Shown here piece after piece: positions 14,981 through 23,617 of a stretch of 64,000 nt of DNA; the first letter of the stretch is position 1, and every line of letters begins with the position of its first letter. The position numbers and the translations under genes are program-made. Source of the DNA: Ekhidna lutea (GTDB lineage Bacteria > Bacteroidota > Bacteroidia > Cytophagales > Cyclobacteriaceae); contig NZ_FZPD01000002.1 of NCBI RefSeq assembly GCF_900188325.1, positions 830,183 to 894,182 of the forward strand, written 5' to 3'. The notes under the pieces were generated by a model. It ran no database searches and was not told the DNA's origin. It saw nothing but the letters and a program-made list of their open reading frames with translations.

Positions 14981-17710
14981 ATGAGACACTTATTGCTGGT
15001 TGTTTTTTGTCTTAGTTTATCCCAAATCTATGCTCAGAAAGGTGACTTTTTACTAACTCATCATTTTCCCAGACATTCTAATATAGATAATTCAAACTTT
15101 GAAATCACTAATGATAACTATGGCCGCCTCTGCATAGCCAATAGATCCGGGGTTTTAAAGTATGATGGTGAAGCGTGGGATTTTTACCAAACTCCTTCCG
15201 CCGCATTGTCACTTACAGTTGACTCAACGGATGTAGTATATGTGGGCTGCATTGGAACTATTGGAATGATCGATTTTCACGAAAGGAGGATTGGCTATAA
15301 ACCAATATTACCTGCTGACTCTCTTGACGATCTGTTTCTTGAGACTCATTATTTTAAAGGCAGGGTTTACTTTATGGGCAGTAAAAACCTAGTCATTTAT
15401 GACATTGCTTCTGAGCGTGCAAGTATCCATAAAGGTGAATTCCTGAACATCTATGAATTAGACGCGGAGATGTTCGTAAACACAGCCGATGGAGAGACGT
15501 TCGTTATTCATGATTCACTCACATCCATTTCGCCGCTTCAAACAATATCCTATTCGTCTAAAAGAAAAGGAAACCCGGATCTGGCGGTAGGTTTTGACAA
15601 TGAGCTTTACGAATATCAGAACTTTGAGTTTTCAAGCCTGCCTCAAAACAAACATATTAAAGAGTTAGGGTTTGAAATAAAAGAAATCCAGTGGGTTAAT
15701 GATTCGCTATTTGTTTGTTCCACTTTTGAAAATGGCCTATTGATTTTTAATAAAAATGATGAAGAATATTTAGTTGTTACCGATTATCAATCAGGACTCC
15801 CTGATAATGAAGTTTACACTATTCATACAGACAATTCGGATGGCATATGGGTAGCCACTCAATTTGGGATTACGCACATCGCTCCGCTTTTTCCTGCTCA
15901 TAGCTACTCACACTTCCAGGGCCTCAATGGCAACCTAACCAGCGTATCAAACTACGATGATGACCTGTGGGTCACTACAAGTCTGGGACTTTTCTACTTT
16001 GATCGAGATACTATATTTGAAAATAAGGTATACTACGAGGTTCAACGAAAAAACCAACGGACTTCATCGCGAACGTCACAGGCCTCTTCTCAGAAGCAGG
16101 AATCTGATGATGAAAAACCATTGCTAAAAAGGCTTTTCGGCAAAAAGAAACTTGCCTCCGGGAATGATGATCAAAAACAGAAAAAAGGGCTATTCGGATC
16201 CATTGCAAATATTTTTGATAATGACTCCAATGTTGAAAAAGTGAAAGGAAAGCTGGATAAAAATGCTAAATACGTAAGAAAAGTAAGGCAAATTCCAGTA
16301 GATGTTAATTACACATTTAAGCAGGTAAATGGCGCAAATGGCAAGTTCCTTTCAGTGCTGCCATATAAGGATAAGCTATTAGGCGTTAGCACATCTGGTA
16401 TTTATGAAGTGACTAAAAAAGGTGCGGAAATAATCATTCCAGAGAGTATCCGATGGTTCATGGTCAATAGTAAGGATCAGCTTGTTATCAGTACATCAAA
16501 TCTTCAGTTAAAGGTTTACAAACTCAATGGAGATGTTTGGATTGAACAGATAAGTCAATCTATGGACGATATAATTGTAAGCATGCGTGAAGGAGACGAT
16601 GGCAAAGTGTGGATGGCTGGGTCTTCAGCCATTTATAAGACCTCCACAACAGATTCAACATTTACGATCGAAGAGGAGCTCCCGTTAAATAATATTTTCC
16701 TTGATGAAGTAAACATTCTCAACAAGAATGACACGCTGTACTTCATAAATTCTCAGGGATATTATTACTATGATAGCGATGCTAATCAGGTAGTTGAAAA
16801 CACTAAGCTTGAAGATCAAATTGGACCAGCAGTTCATCACCTTTACGATCCTGTGGAAAGAGGTGTTTGGGTATTCAATGGCAAGGTATGGCATCACCTC
16901 AAGGAAGATGGAAGCATTGAAAAACTGGAATATCTTGGTTTATTTCCAGACCTACGCGCTATTTCAATAGATCAGGGTACGGATAAGTTGTGGCTTATTA
17001 CGCAGAACAATGAGCTCCTCAAATATGATCCAACAAAACAAGGAGGGCTTGAAACGTTTAACTTTTTCTTGAAAAAAGTATCCAATGAAAAGGGAGAAAT
17101 TGATCAGTCTAAGAAATTCACCCTTGCTTATGATGAAAATTTCTTAAGTATTGAATTGTCAAAGCCAGATTTTCTCGGTCTACTCAATCCTGAATTTCAA
17201 TATAAGTTGGAAGGTCTCCACGAAGACTGGTCAGAGTGGACCAGAAGTAAGTCAATAGATTTCAGTTTCCTCCCCGAAGGAAGCTATAACCTGAGGGTAA
17301 GGTCTCGTGATGCATTTGGTAGAGTCGAAGAAGGTGAAGTCTTATCCTTCACTGTAAAACCTCCCTACTGGCAGACCCCATGGTTTTATGCTATCCAAAT
17401 CATATTTTTTGGTGGGCTGGTATTCTTTTCTACCCGCCTAAATCAAGACAGCTCCAAAAATAGACTGTTAAGGGGTGGGCTCACACTTCTTACGCTGGTT
17501 TTAATTATTGAATTTCTACAAAGTGCTATTGGGTCCCTGTTTAGCTTTAAGAGTACGCCAGTAGTTGATTTCTTGTTGGATGCCTCGATCGCATTTATGA
17601 TCTTCCCGCTGGAAAGACTTCTGCGCGAATTGATGACAAAAGGCAAGGTGAAAATGAAAATCAAAAAGAAAGATATTTCCTTAATCAGAAAGGACAGCCC
17701 TACCAAATAG
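14981..17710 (+). CDS. two-component-type beta-propeller/Y_Y_Y sensor-like membrane protein lacking a kinase
   Basis: A 909-residue protein. A signal peptide covers 1-18 (SLSQIYAQ). Seven-bladed-propeller-type repeats follow (NDNYGRLCIANRSGVLKYDG, DGIWVATQFGITHI, LWVTTSLGLFYFD), with a low-complexity charged insert at about 350-425. Then comes a Y_Y_Y domain near 735-800 (YKLEGLHEDWSEWTRS ... YNLRVRSRDAFGR). In typical Bacteroidota regulators this architecture continues into a histidine kinase or a DNA-binding domain. Here it ends with about three transmembrane helices (805-880) and a basic tail (KGKVKMKIKKKD). It may be a truncated relative or a sensor that signals through a partner. The end overlaps the convergent EF-hand gene by 30 bp. 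Confidence 0.85.
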   Translation: MRHLLLVVFCLSLSQIYAQKGDFLLTHHFPRHSNIDNSNFEITNDNYGRLCIANRSGVLKYDGEAWDFYQTPSAALSLTVDSTDVVYVGCIGTIGMIDFHERRIGYKPILPADSLDDLFLETHYFKGRVYFMGSKNLVIYDIASERASIHKGEFLNIYELDAEMFVNTADGETFVIHDSLTSISPLQTISYSSKRKGNPDLAVGFDNELYEYQNFEFSSLPQNKHIKELGFEIKEIQWVNDSLFVCSTFENGLLIFNKNDEEYLVVTDYQSGLPDNEVYTIHTDNSDGIWVATQFGITHIAPLFPAHSYSHFQGLNGNLTSVSNYDDDLWVTTSLGLFYFDRDTIFENKVYYEVQRKNQRTSSRTSQASSQKQESDDEKPLLKRLFGKKKLASGNDDQKQKKGLFGSIANIFDNDSNVEKVKGKLDKNAKYVRKVRQIPVDVNYTFKQVNGANGKFLSVLPYKDKLLGVSTSGIYEVTKKGAEIIIPESIRWFMVNSKDQLVISTSNLQLKVYKLNGDVWIEQISQSMDDIIVSMREGDDGKVWMAGSSAIYKTSTTDSTFTIEEELPLNNIFLDEVNILNKNDTLYFINSQGYYYYDSDANQVVENTKLEDQIGPAVHHLYDPVERGVWVFNGKVWHHLKEDGSIEKLEYLGLFPDLRAISIDQGTDKLWLITQNNELLKYDPTKQGGLETFNFFLKKVSNEKGEIDQSKKFTLAYDENFLSIELSKPDFLGLLNPEFQYKLEGLHEDWSEWTRSKSIDFSFLPEGSYNLRVRSRDAFGRVEEGEVLSFTVKPPYWQTPWFYAIQIIFFGGLVFFSTRLNQDSSKNRLLRGGLTLLTLVLIIEFLQSAIGSLFSFKSTPVVDFLLDASIAFMIFPLERLLRELMTKGKVKMKIKKKDISLIRKDSPTK

Positions 17711-18250
17711 CCAGTTGCCTGCTGCATCTGGATCATCGCTTCGAAAGAATTCTTTTACTGCACGTATTAGCTCTCCCCTGCTGATTAGATCATCATGATT
17801 TCGATCTAATTTTCTAAATGATTTTGCTGCAAAGCGAACTTCTATGCGATAGCCTACAAGCAAATCAATGTATTCATCCAGATTAATATATCCATCATTG
17901 TCTGCGTCAAAATTGTCGAAAATCTCTCCTACGAATTCATCTACGTACTGGGTGAAAATCTCTTCATCGCCATTTACAATTACCTCTTCCGCAAAATGAA
18001 TCCAGTGATCCCAGTTGGCCTTTCCGTCATTATTATTGACAAACAAGTTGAAGTGATTCCAGCCATCTTCAAACCTCTTCTGAATCTCCTCATACTTTTC
18101 CTCTCCCTCCCTGATCCTCCAGAGGATGCAGAGGTTTTCTGCTATTCCAATAAAATCTTCTTTCTCAATGATTCCATTCCGATCAAAGTCCAGCACGTAG
18201 AAAAATCGTTCTAGCTTAGTGATTTGCAGTTCAGAGAGCATAACGGCCAT
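17681..18250 (-). CDS. EF-hand calcium-binding protein
   Basis: A 189-residue soluble protein without signal peptide, resembling calexcitin/sarcoplasmic-type EF-hand proteins. Loops seen are DFDRNGIIEKED near residue 19, a degenerate NNNDGKANWDHW near 73, a canonical DADNDGYINLDE near 125 and DRNHDDLISRGE near 160. The third loop has all liganding positions; the others deviate (first ends in Asp, fourth has Asp where Gly is usual). It is probably a cytoplasmic calcium buffer or sensor. Its 3' end overlaps the propeller gene on the other strand by 30 bp. The DUF4197 gene lies upstream on the same strand, separated by 18 bp. Confidence 0.88.
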   Translation of the reverse strand: MAVMLSELQITKLERFFYVLDFDRNGIIEKEDFIGIAENLCILWRIREGEEKYEEIQKRFEDGWNHFNLFVNNNDGKANWDHWIHFAEEVIVNGDEEIFTQYVDEFVGEIFDNFDADNDGYINLDEYIDLLVGYRIEVRFAAKSFRKLDRNHDDLISRGELIRAVKEFFRSDDPDAAGNWLFGRAVLSD

Positions 18251-18268
18251 AGTTTCTTGCGAAAATAA

Positions 18269-18982
18269 TTAATCCTGTTCTTTAAATACTTTTTTCAACA
18301 AATCTGAGGTTCTGGCAGATGGATTTGCACGGATTTTCTTTTCCTCAGAGGCAATCATAAAAAACAGTCCCTCCATAGCCTTTTCTGTGGCATAGCTCTC
18401 AAGGTCTGGATTCACATCCTCTACCATTGGTATTTTATTGTAACGGGTGATGATCTCTGAATAATACTTTGTGGCGTTTGTCTGACCCAGTGCACGCTTT
18501 ACTATTGGAGAGAACTTGTCTCTCAGCTCATCACTCGTGGTTCGCATGAGGTAATTGGTCGCAGCTTCTTTATCCGTCCCCTTTAGAATATCCCAGGCAT
18601 CATCGATTGTCATCTGCTTAATAGCACTCACAAAAACAGGCTTAGCTTCCTTTGCGGCTTCTTCGGCTCCTCTGTTTAGTGTTTTCACAAACCGGTCCAC
18701 TTCATTACCTAATCCCACGTCACGAAGGGTGTTTTCTACCTTTTGTATATCCGGTGGAAAAGGGATCTTTATTTGAGGGTTTTTAAAATAGCCATCTACC
18801 TTACCCACTTTCTGCGTACCCGTTGTTACCCCTTTAACTAACGCTTCTTTTAGTCCGCTAGCAACCTGTTCAGCCGTTAGCTCCTCCTCTAGTCCAATTG
18901 CATCCGAAATTGATTGAATTTGCTGCGCCGTGCATCCAAATAGCAACAACGTCATTAATAAAACTTTCACTCGTGAGTTCAT
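18269..18982 (-). CDS. DUF4197 family lipoprotein
   Basis: A 237-residue protein with a lipoprotein signal whose lipobox is LLFGC (Cys17). The body, with EQVASGLKEALVKGVTTGT, the IKIPFPPDIQKVENTLRDVG segment and FVSAIKQMTIDDAWDILKG, is characteristic of DUF4197 proteins found widely in Gram-negatives. Its biochemical role is unknown. The C-terminal third is charged and helical. It is divergent from cinA (66 bp between starts) and upstream of the EF-hand gene on the same strand, so the two may be co-transcribed. Confidence 0.88.
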   Translation of the reverse strand: MNSRVKVLLMTLLLFGCTAQQIQSISDAIGLEEELTAEQVASGLKEALVKGVTTGTQKVGKVDGYFKNPQIKIPFPPDIQKVENTLRDVGLGNEVDRFVKTLNRGAEEAAKEAKPVFVSAIKQMTIDDAWDILKGTDKEAATNYLMRTTSDELRDKFSPIVKRALGQTNATKYYSEIITRYNKIPMVEDVNPDLESYATEKAMEGLFFMIASEEKKIRANPSARTSDLLKKVFKEQD

Positions 18983-18993
18983 TGTCTAAATCG

Positions 18994-19001
18994 TATTTTT
19001 G
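18994..19001 (+). promoter_or_regulatory. TAnnTTTG -7 element upstream of cinA
   Basis: TATTTTTG fits the Bacteroidota -7 consensus TAnnTTTG and lies 47 bp before the cinA start. I see no clear TTTG at the -33 position, so the assignment rests on one element. Confidence 0.3.
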
Positions 19002-19048
19002 CGCCTCATAAAAGTAGTGAATTATTGTTCACCGTCAATTAAGATCAG

Positions 19049-20293
19049 ATGCCTGCTAAAGCCATACTTATATCAATAGGAGATGAAATTCTATACGGTC
19101 AGACATTGGATACCAATGCCCATTGGATAAGTGGCGAGCTTGATAGCCTGGGTATTCGTGTAACCAAAAGAATAACCATTGGTGACACACGTGAAGAAAT
19201 ACTATCCAACCTCGAAGAAGCAGAAAACGATGCGGATATTATTTTAATAACTGGTGGACTGGGGCCTACCAGTGATGATCTAACCAAACCCTGCCTCGTG
19301 GAATATTTTGACACTCATCTGGTTCGAAATGAGGAAATGCTGAATAACGTGAAAAGGTTATTCGCGAAAATCGGTCGGGAAATATCGGAAGTAAATGAGC
19401 GCCAATCTGACCTTCCTGCCAATTGCACACCCATTTTAAACATGATGGGTACTGCACCCGGAATGTGGTTTGAGCGAAACGGTAAAGTGATCGTTTCCAT
19501 GCCCGGTGTACCCTACGAAATGAAGAGAATAATGAAAGACACAGTGCTACCCAAATTAGCATCTCTTTTCATCCAGGACGCCATTTATCACCGAATGATC
19601 CGTACCATCGGCATTGGTGAATCCATGCTCGCTGAAACAATTAAGGATTGGGAAAAAGCTTTGCCTCCTCACATTAAGCTGGCATACTTACCAACGATGG
19701 GCAGTGTAAAGCTTCGACTTACTACCTCAGGGGAGAGTGAAGCAACCAAAAAAGAAGTTCAAGAGCAAATAGATAAAGTTCTTCCACTTATTGAGAAGTA
19801 TGTATATGGATTTGATGACGAAGAAATCGAAGAAGCAATCGGACGATTATTGAGTGATAGAAATTACAAACTAGCCATTGCAGAAAGCTGCACAGGTGGG
19901 TTTTTATCACACAAAATCACCTCCGTTCCGGGAAGTTCGCAGTGGTTTAATGGTGCTTTCGTCCCTTATTCCAATGAGCTAAAAAATGAAAAACTGAAGG
20001 TAGATGGCGAAATCATTCGTAATCATGGAGCTGTCAGTGAGCCGGTTGTTTTAGCTTTGGCAAAGAATGTGAGGGAGGAATTTAAAGCAGATGTTGGCGT
20101 TTCGATAAGTGGGATAGCAGGTCCCGGAGGTGGAACCGAAGAAAAACCCGTTGGAACGGTCTGGATAGGCTATTCTGACAAAAAGAAAACTGTTGCTAAG
20201 AAGTTTCAGTTTGTAAGAGACAGAAGCATCAATATTGCTTATAGTGCGGTAGCCGCGCTAAACATGATTAGAATAAACTTAGATAAGGATTGA
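19049..20293 (+). CDS. cinA: CinA-family nicotinamide-nucleotide amidase
   Basis: A 414-residue two-domain protein of normal length. The N-terminal MoCF-like domain (1-170) begins ILISIGDEILYGQTLDTNAH and has GGLGPTSDDLTKP and PGVPYEMKR; in the family this domain acts on ADP-ribose. The C-terminal domain (about 255-414) has the deamidase motif AESCTGGFLSHKITSVPGSS and SISGIAGPGGGTEEKPVGTVWIG. It hydrolyses nicotinamide mononucleotide to nicotinate mononucleotide in pyridine nucleotide salvage. The historical link to competence is not supported by anything nearby. Confidence 0.96.
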   Translation: MPAKAILISIGDEILYGQTLDTNAHWISGELDSLGIRVTKRITIGDTREEILSNLEEAENDADIILITGGLGPTSDDLTKPCLVEYFDTHLVRNEEMLNNVKRLFAKIGREISEVNERQSDLPANCTPILNMMGTAPGMWFERNGKVIVSMPGVPYEMKRIMKDTVLPKLASLFIQDAIYHRMIRTIGIGESMLAETIKDWEKALPPHIKLAYLPTMGSVKLRLTTSGESEATKKEVQEQIDKVLPLIEKYVYGFDDEEIEEAIGRLLSDRNYKLAIAESCTGGFLSHKITSVPGSSQWFNGAFVPYSNELKNEKLKVDGEIIRNHGAVSEPVVLALAKNVREEFKADVGVSISGIAGPGGGTEEKPVGTVWIGYSDKKKTVAKKFQFVRDRSINIAYSAVAALNMIRINLDKD

Positions 20294-20302
20294 CAAAATT
20301 AT

Positions 20303-20310
20303 TATCTTTG
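20303..20310 (+). promoter_or_regulatory. TAnnTTTG -7 element upstream of the E2 gene
   Basis: TATCTTTG matches the Bacteroidota -7 consensus exactly, 34 bp before the acyltransferase start. The nearest TTG upstream, in ATTGAC at 20289, is only about 12 bp away, shorter than the usual spacing. The -33 element is therefore doubtful. Confidence 0.4.
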
Positions 20311-20344
20311 GGAACGAAATAAACAACCTAAAACAGAATATAAT

Positions 20345-21679
20345 ATGGCAACTGTAGAAATGGTAATGCCTAAAATGGGCGAAAGTGTGATGGAAGGAAC
20401 CGTGCTTGCATGGTTGAAAAATGTAGGCGAAACCATCGAAGAAGACGAATCGATCCTGGAAGTCGCTACAGACAAAGTTGATACCGAAATCCCGGCAACC
20501 CATGCTGGCGTATTGAAAGAGGTGTTAGCCCAGGAAGGAGACGTAATTGAGGTAGGCAAGCCCATTGCTATCATAGAAACAGAAGGTGACTCAAATGGTG
20601 CCGCCCCAGCGCCATCAGAAACACCAAAAGAAGAAGCTGCTCCCGTAGAGCAGGCAGAAGCCATGGTGGAAACTGCAATGACCACTGCATCTTCTGGCTC
20701 TAGCAATGGAACTGCAGTGCCCCGCACTTCTGATTCAGGCAAATTCTTCTCTCCGCTTGTGCGTAGCATTGCTAAAGCAGAAGGAATATCAGTTGCCGAA
20801 CTTGAGTCCATCAATGGAACCGGAAAAGAAGGAAGAGTCACCAAGAATGACATTCTGAGCTATGTAGAAACTAGAAAATCCGGTGGTGCACCCGCTACAG
20901 CCCCTACTCCTACTGCAGCACCTGCAATGCCATCCGCATCTCACCAGCCTATGCCAGTTGCCGTAGATGGAGGCGATGAGATCATCGAGATGGACAGAAT
21001 GCGCAAGATGATCGCCGAACGAATGGTGGCATCTAAGCACATCTCACCTCATGTAACCTCATTCGTGGAAGCTGATGTAACAAAGGTTGTTGGCTGGAGA
21101 AATAAGGTGAAGAACGAATTCTTAAGCAGGGAAGGTGAGAAACTAACCTTCACCCCTATCCTGATCGAGGCGATCGTGCGTGCGATCAAAGACTTCCCTA
21201 TGATCAATGTGCAGGTAGATGGAAACAACATTGTGAAGAAGAAAGCGATCAATATTGGAATGGCTACTGCACTTCCAACTGGAAACCTGATCGTACCTGT
21301 GATTCATAATGCAGATCAACTGAGCCTTGTAGGCATTACTAAAAAAGTAAACGACCTGGCAAAAAGAGCACGTGAAAACAAACTGAAGCCTGATGAACTA
21401 CAAGGTGGTACGTACACCGTTTCGAATGTAGGGTCATTTGGAAATGTAATGGGTACTCCAATCATCATGCAGCCGCAGGTAGCTATTATGGCGCTTGGAG
21501 CCATTCAGAAAAAACCTTCTGTAGTGGAAACACCTGAAGGAGATATGATAGGCATCAGAAGCAAGATGTTCCTCTCACATAGCTACGATCACAGAGTTGT
21601 AGATGGTGCACTTGGAGGTATGTTCGTGCGAAAAGTAGCTGACTATCTGGAAGAATACGACCTAAACAGAGGTATATAA
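20345..21679 (+). CDS. dihydrolipoamide acyltransferase, E2 of a 2-oxoacid dehydrogenase complex
   Basis: Carries and transfers acyl groups on lipoate within a pyruvate or branched-chain 2-oxoacid dehydrogenase complex in the cytoplasm. The 444 residues show one lipoyl domain (2-78) with Lys44 as the lipoylation site (EVATDKVDTEIPA). An Ala/Pro-rich linker, a peripheral-subunit-binding domain at about 136-175 (SPLVRSIAKAEGISVAEL), a second linker and a catalytic domain at about 210-444 ending with HSYDHRVVDGALGG follow. E1 and E3 genes are not in the window. The single lipoyl domain and sequence style suggest a branched-chain or general type; substrate is undecided. Confidence 0.93.
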   Translation: MATVEMVMPKMGESVMEGTVLAWLKNVGETIEEDESILEVATDKVDTEIPATHAGVLKEVLAQEGDVIEVGKPIAIIETEGDSNGAAPAPSETPKEEAAPVEQAEAMVETAMTTASSGSSNGTAVPRTSDSGKFFSPLVRSIAKAEGISVAELESINGTGKEGRVTKNDILSYVETRKSGGAPATAPTPTAAPAMPSASHQPMPVAVDGGDEIIEMDRMRKMIAERMVASKHISPHVTSFVEADVTKVVGWRNKVKNEFLSREGEKLTFTPILIEAIVRAIKDFPMINVQVDGNNIVKKKAINIGMATALPTGNLIVPVIHNADQLSLVGITKKVNDLAKRARENKLKPDELQGGTYTVSNVGSFGNVMGTPIIMQPQVAIMALGAIQKKPSVVETPEGDMIGIRSKMFLSHSYDHRVVDGALGGMFVRKVADYLEEYDLNRGI

Positions 21680-21689
21680 CTTATTGACT

Positions 21690-22568
21690 GTGGGGCACTC
21701 GCACCACCATCACGATCATTCAGAAGGCAACATCAAAGTTGCCTTCTTTCTTAATCTCGGTTTTGCCATTATCGAGCTGATAGGCGGGCTATGGACCAAT
21801 AGTGTTGCCATACTTTCAGACGCCCTTCACGATCTTGGCGACAGCCTTACATTAGGTGTTTCCTGGTATTTCGCCAAAGTGGCTAAGAAGGATAGGAACC
21901 AAAAGTATTCGTACGGATATAAGCGCTTCTCAGTCCTTGGAGCACTTATCAATTCCATCGTTTTAGTAACAGGCTCTGCATTTATCATCATTGAAGCTAT
22001 TCCGCGACTTTTTGATCCGATACAGCCAAATACACAAGGCATGATCTATCTGGCAATCGGTGGGGTTATTGTTAATGGAGCAGCAGCGTTTAAACTCAGC
22101 AAAGGAAGCAGTCTGAATGAAAAAGCTGTGTACATGCACCTTCTTGAAGATGTTCTAGGCTGGATTGCTGTACTAATTGGTGCTATTGTGATGCACTTTT
22201 GGGATTTACCAATTATCGATCCCTCCCTATCCGTTCTTATTGCTATTTTCATCCTTTACAATGTTTTTAAAAACTTGAGAGAGAGCTTCCGAATCATCTT
22301 ACAAGGCACTCCGTCGGACATCAATGTAAAGAAAATACATGCGACCATTAAGGATATCCCTAAAGTGCTTGATGTGCATGACTGCCATACCTGGTCATTG
22401 GATGGAGAGTATCATATTTTATCCATCCACATTGTCATTGCTGACGATCTTCCATTATCTCAATTAGAGACCATCAAAACAGAAACCAAGAAGCGTGTAT
22501 CCAATCTGGGTATAAGCCACACGACCATTGAGTTTGAAACGAAGGAAGAAGATTGTGATCCGTGTTAA
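21690..22568 (+). CDS. CDF-family cation efflux protein (zinc-type)
   Basis: A proton-coupled divalent-metal exporter of the inner membrane. I prefer GTG at 21690, giving MGHSHHHHDHSEGN, the usual His-rich N-terminus, over TTG at 21684; the product is 292 residues. Six helices are visible. The zinc-site residues occur as HDLGD in helix 2 (SDALHDLGDSLTLG) and HLLEDVLGW in helix 5, a pattern typical of zinc transport. The C-terminal cytoplasmic domain (about 205-290) carries HDCHTWSLDGEYHILSIHI. The gene starts 10 bp after the E2 stop and is followed by the LpxR-like gene. Confidence 0.93.
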   Translation: MGHSHHHHDHSEGNIKVAFFLNLGFAIIELIGGLWTNSVAILSDALHDLGDSLTLGVSWYFAKVAKKDRNQKYSYGYKRFSVLGALINSIVLVTGSAFIIIEAIPRLFDPIQPNTQGMIYLAIGGVIVNGAAAFKLSKGSSLNEKAVYMHLLEDVLGWIAVLIGAIVMHFWDLPIIDPSLSVLIAIFILYNVFKNLRESFRIILQGTPSDINVKKIHATIKDIPKVLDVHDCHTWSLDGEYHILSIHIVIADDLPLSQLETIKTETKKRVSNLGISHTTIEFETKEEDCDPC

Positions 22569-22578
22569 TTTCGCATCA

Positions 22579-23514
22579 ATGAAATTCGTATCGATCATAT
22601 TACTCCTCCTGCTCAGCCTATCGGGATTTAGCCAAAAAAAATACCTCACACGAGAGCTCCAGGTTGAAAATGATAACGATGCATATACACTCAATCTCAC
22701 CCGGGATCAATACTACAGCAACGGGGTTGCCCTGCGGTATAGAATGCTTACAGATTCTACCGAATGGAAGCCGGGAATTAAAAAAGTAATACGTGCATAT
22801 GAGCTGAATCATCGAATCTACAGTCCCCGACACCTTTTCTGGAAAGATTCTGCTGATATGGATCGACCATACGCCGGACAAATCACGCTGGCAGCATCTA
22901 ATGAATACTACACCGATCGAAACGCTTATATTAAGCTTAAGCTTGAACTCGGCTGGATGGGGCCGGCATTGAGAATGGGAGACCTTCAATATGAATGGCA
23001 TAAAGCTTTTGGTATGCAATTACCCTTAGGCTGGCAATATGAAATCAACAATGCCCCTGTTATTAACGGCTATGGTACTTATGCAAAAAGATTGGTGGAC
23101 ACCAATGGAATAGATTTGATTTCGGAATCAAACATTGCGCTGGGAACCTCATTTACCCATGCCAGACAAGAACTAATGGTTCGCTTTGGAGACCTACTTC
23201 CCATTCATCGTTCTACTCAATACAACGGCATTTTGGGTAGAGAAGATAAGGGGCCTGACACTCATGAATTTTACATTTTCTTGAGTCCCGGAATTGAATA
23301 TGCTGCCTACAATGCCACCATCGAGGGCAATTGGATTGGTAAAGAGTCCATATATACAGAGACCCGCGAACCATGGATATTTCAGATGCGAGGCGGACTG
23401 ATGATGAGTTTCACCAAGTTCGACATTGCCTTCCTCTATTACCGTCGCACGAAAGAAACTACTGAGGCCACTTATCACAAGTATGTAGGAATCCGGATGA
23501 ATCAACGGTTTTGA
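22579..23514 (+). CDS. LpxR-like outer-membrane protein (DUF2219 family)
   Basis: A probable outer-membrane beta-barrel of 311 residues. ATG at 22579 is chosen because it gives a proper signal peptide (MKFVSIILLLLLSLSGFSQ); an earlier in-frame ATG at 22528 lies inside the preceding gene. The motif ENDNDAY near residue 32 followed by RDQYYSNGVALRYR matches the LpxR family, where it forms part of the active site. Further family-like segments are DRPYAGQITLA and LGWMGPALR. LpxR removes the 3'-acyloxyacyl group from lipid A; whether this distant member does so is not shown. Confidence 0.8.
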   Translation: MKFVSIILLLLLSLSGFSQKKYLTRELQVENDNDAYTLNLTRDQYYSNGVALRYRMLTDSTEWKPGIKKVIRAYELNHRIYSPRHLFWKDSADMDRPYAGQITLAASNEYYTDRNAYIKLKLELGWMGPALRMGDLQYEWHKAFGMQLPLGWQYEINNAPVINGYGTYAKRLVDTNGIDLISESNIALGTSFTHARQELMVRFGDLLPIHRSTQYNGILGREDKGPDTHEFYIFLSPGIEYAAYNATIEGNWIGKESIYTETREPWIFQMRGGLMMSFTKFDIAFLYYRRTKETTEATYHKYVGIRMNQRF

Positions 23515-23527
23515 GGTTAAATTGACA

Positions 23528-23550
23528 GAGTTTGAAAACTCATTTGTTTT
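23528..23550 (+). terminator. weak rho-independent terminator after the LpxR-like gene
   Basis: GAGTT and AACTC (23528-23541) can form a 5-bp stem with a TGAA loop, followed by ATTTGTTTT. It lies 13 bp after the stop. The stem is short. Confidence 0.35.
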
Positions 23551-23617
23551 AACATCAATAAGTCATTCGATGACTATTAGTTTTGTTCATGGCTCATCTC
23601 CACACGCTTGATGTGTC

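Noticed and set aside
20302..20853. A 183-codon open frame antisense to the E2 gene
   Set aside because: It is the complement of the Ala/Pro/Glu-rich linker of the E2 protein and is Ser/Ala-rich low complexity.
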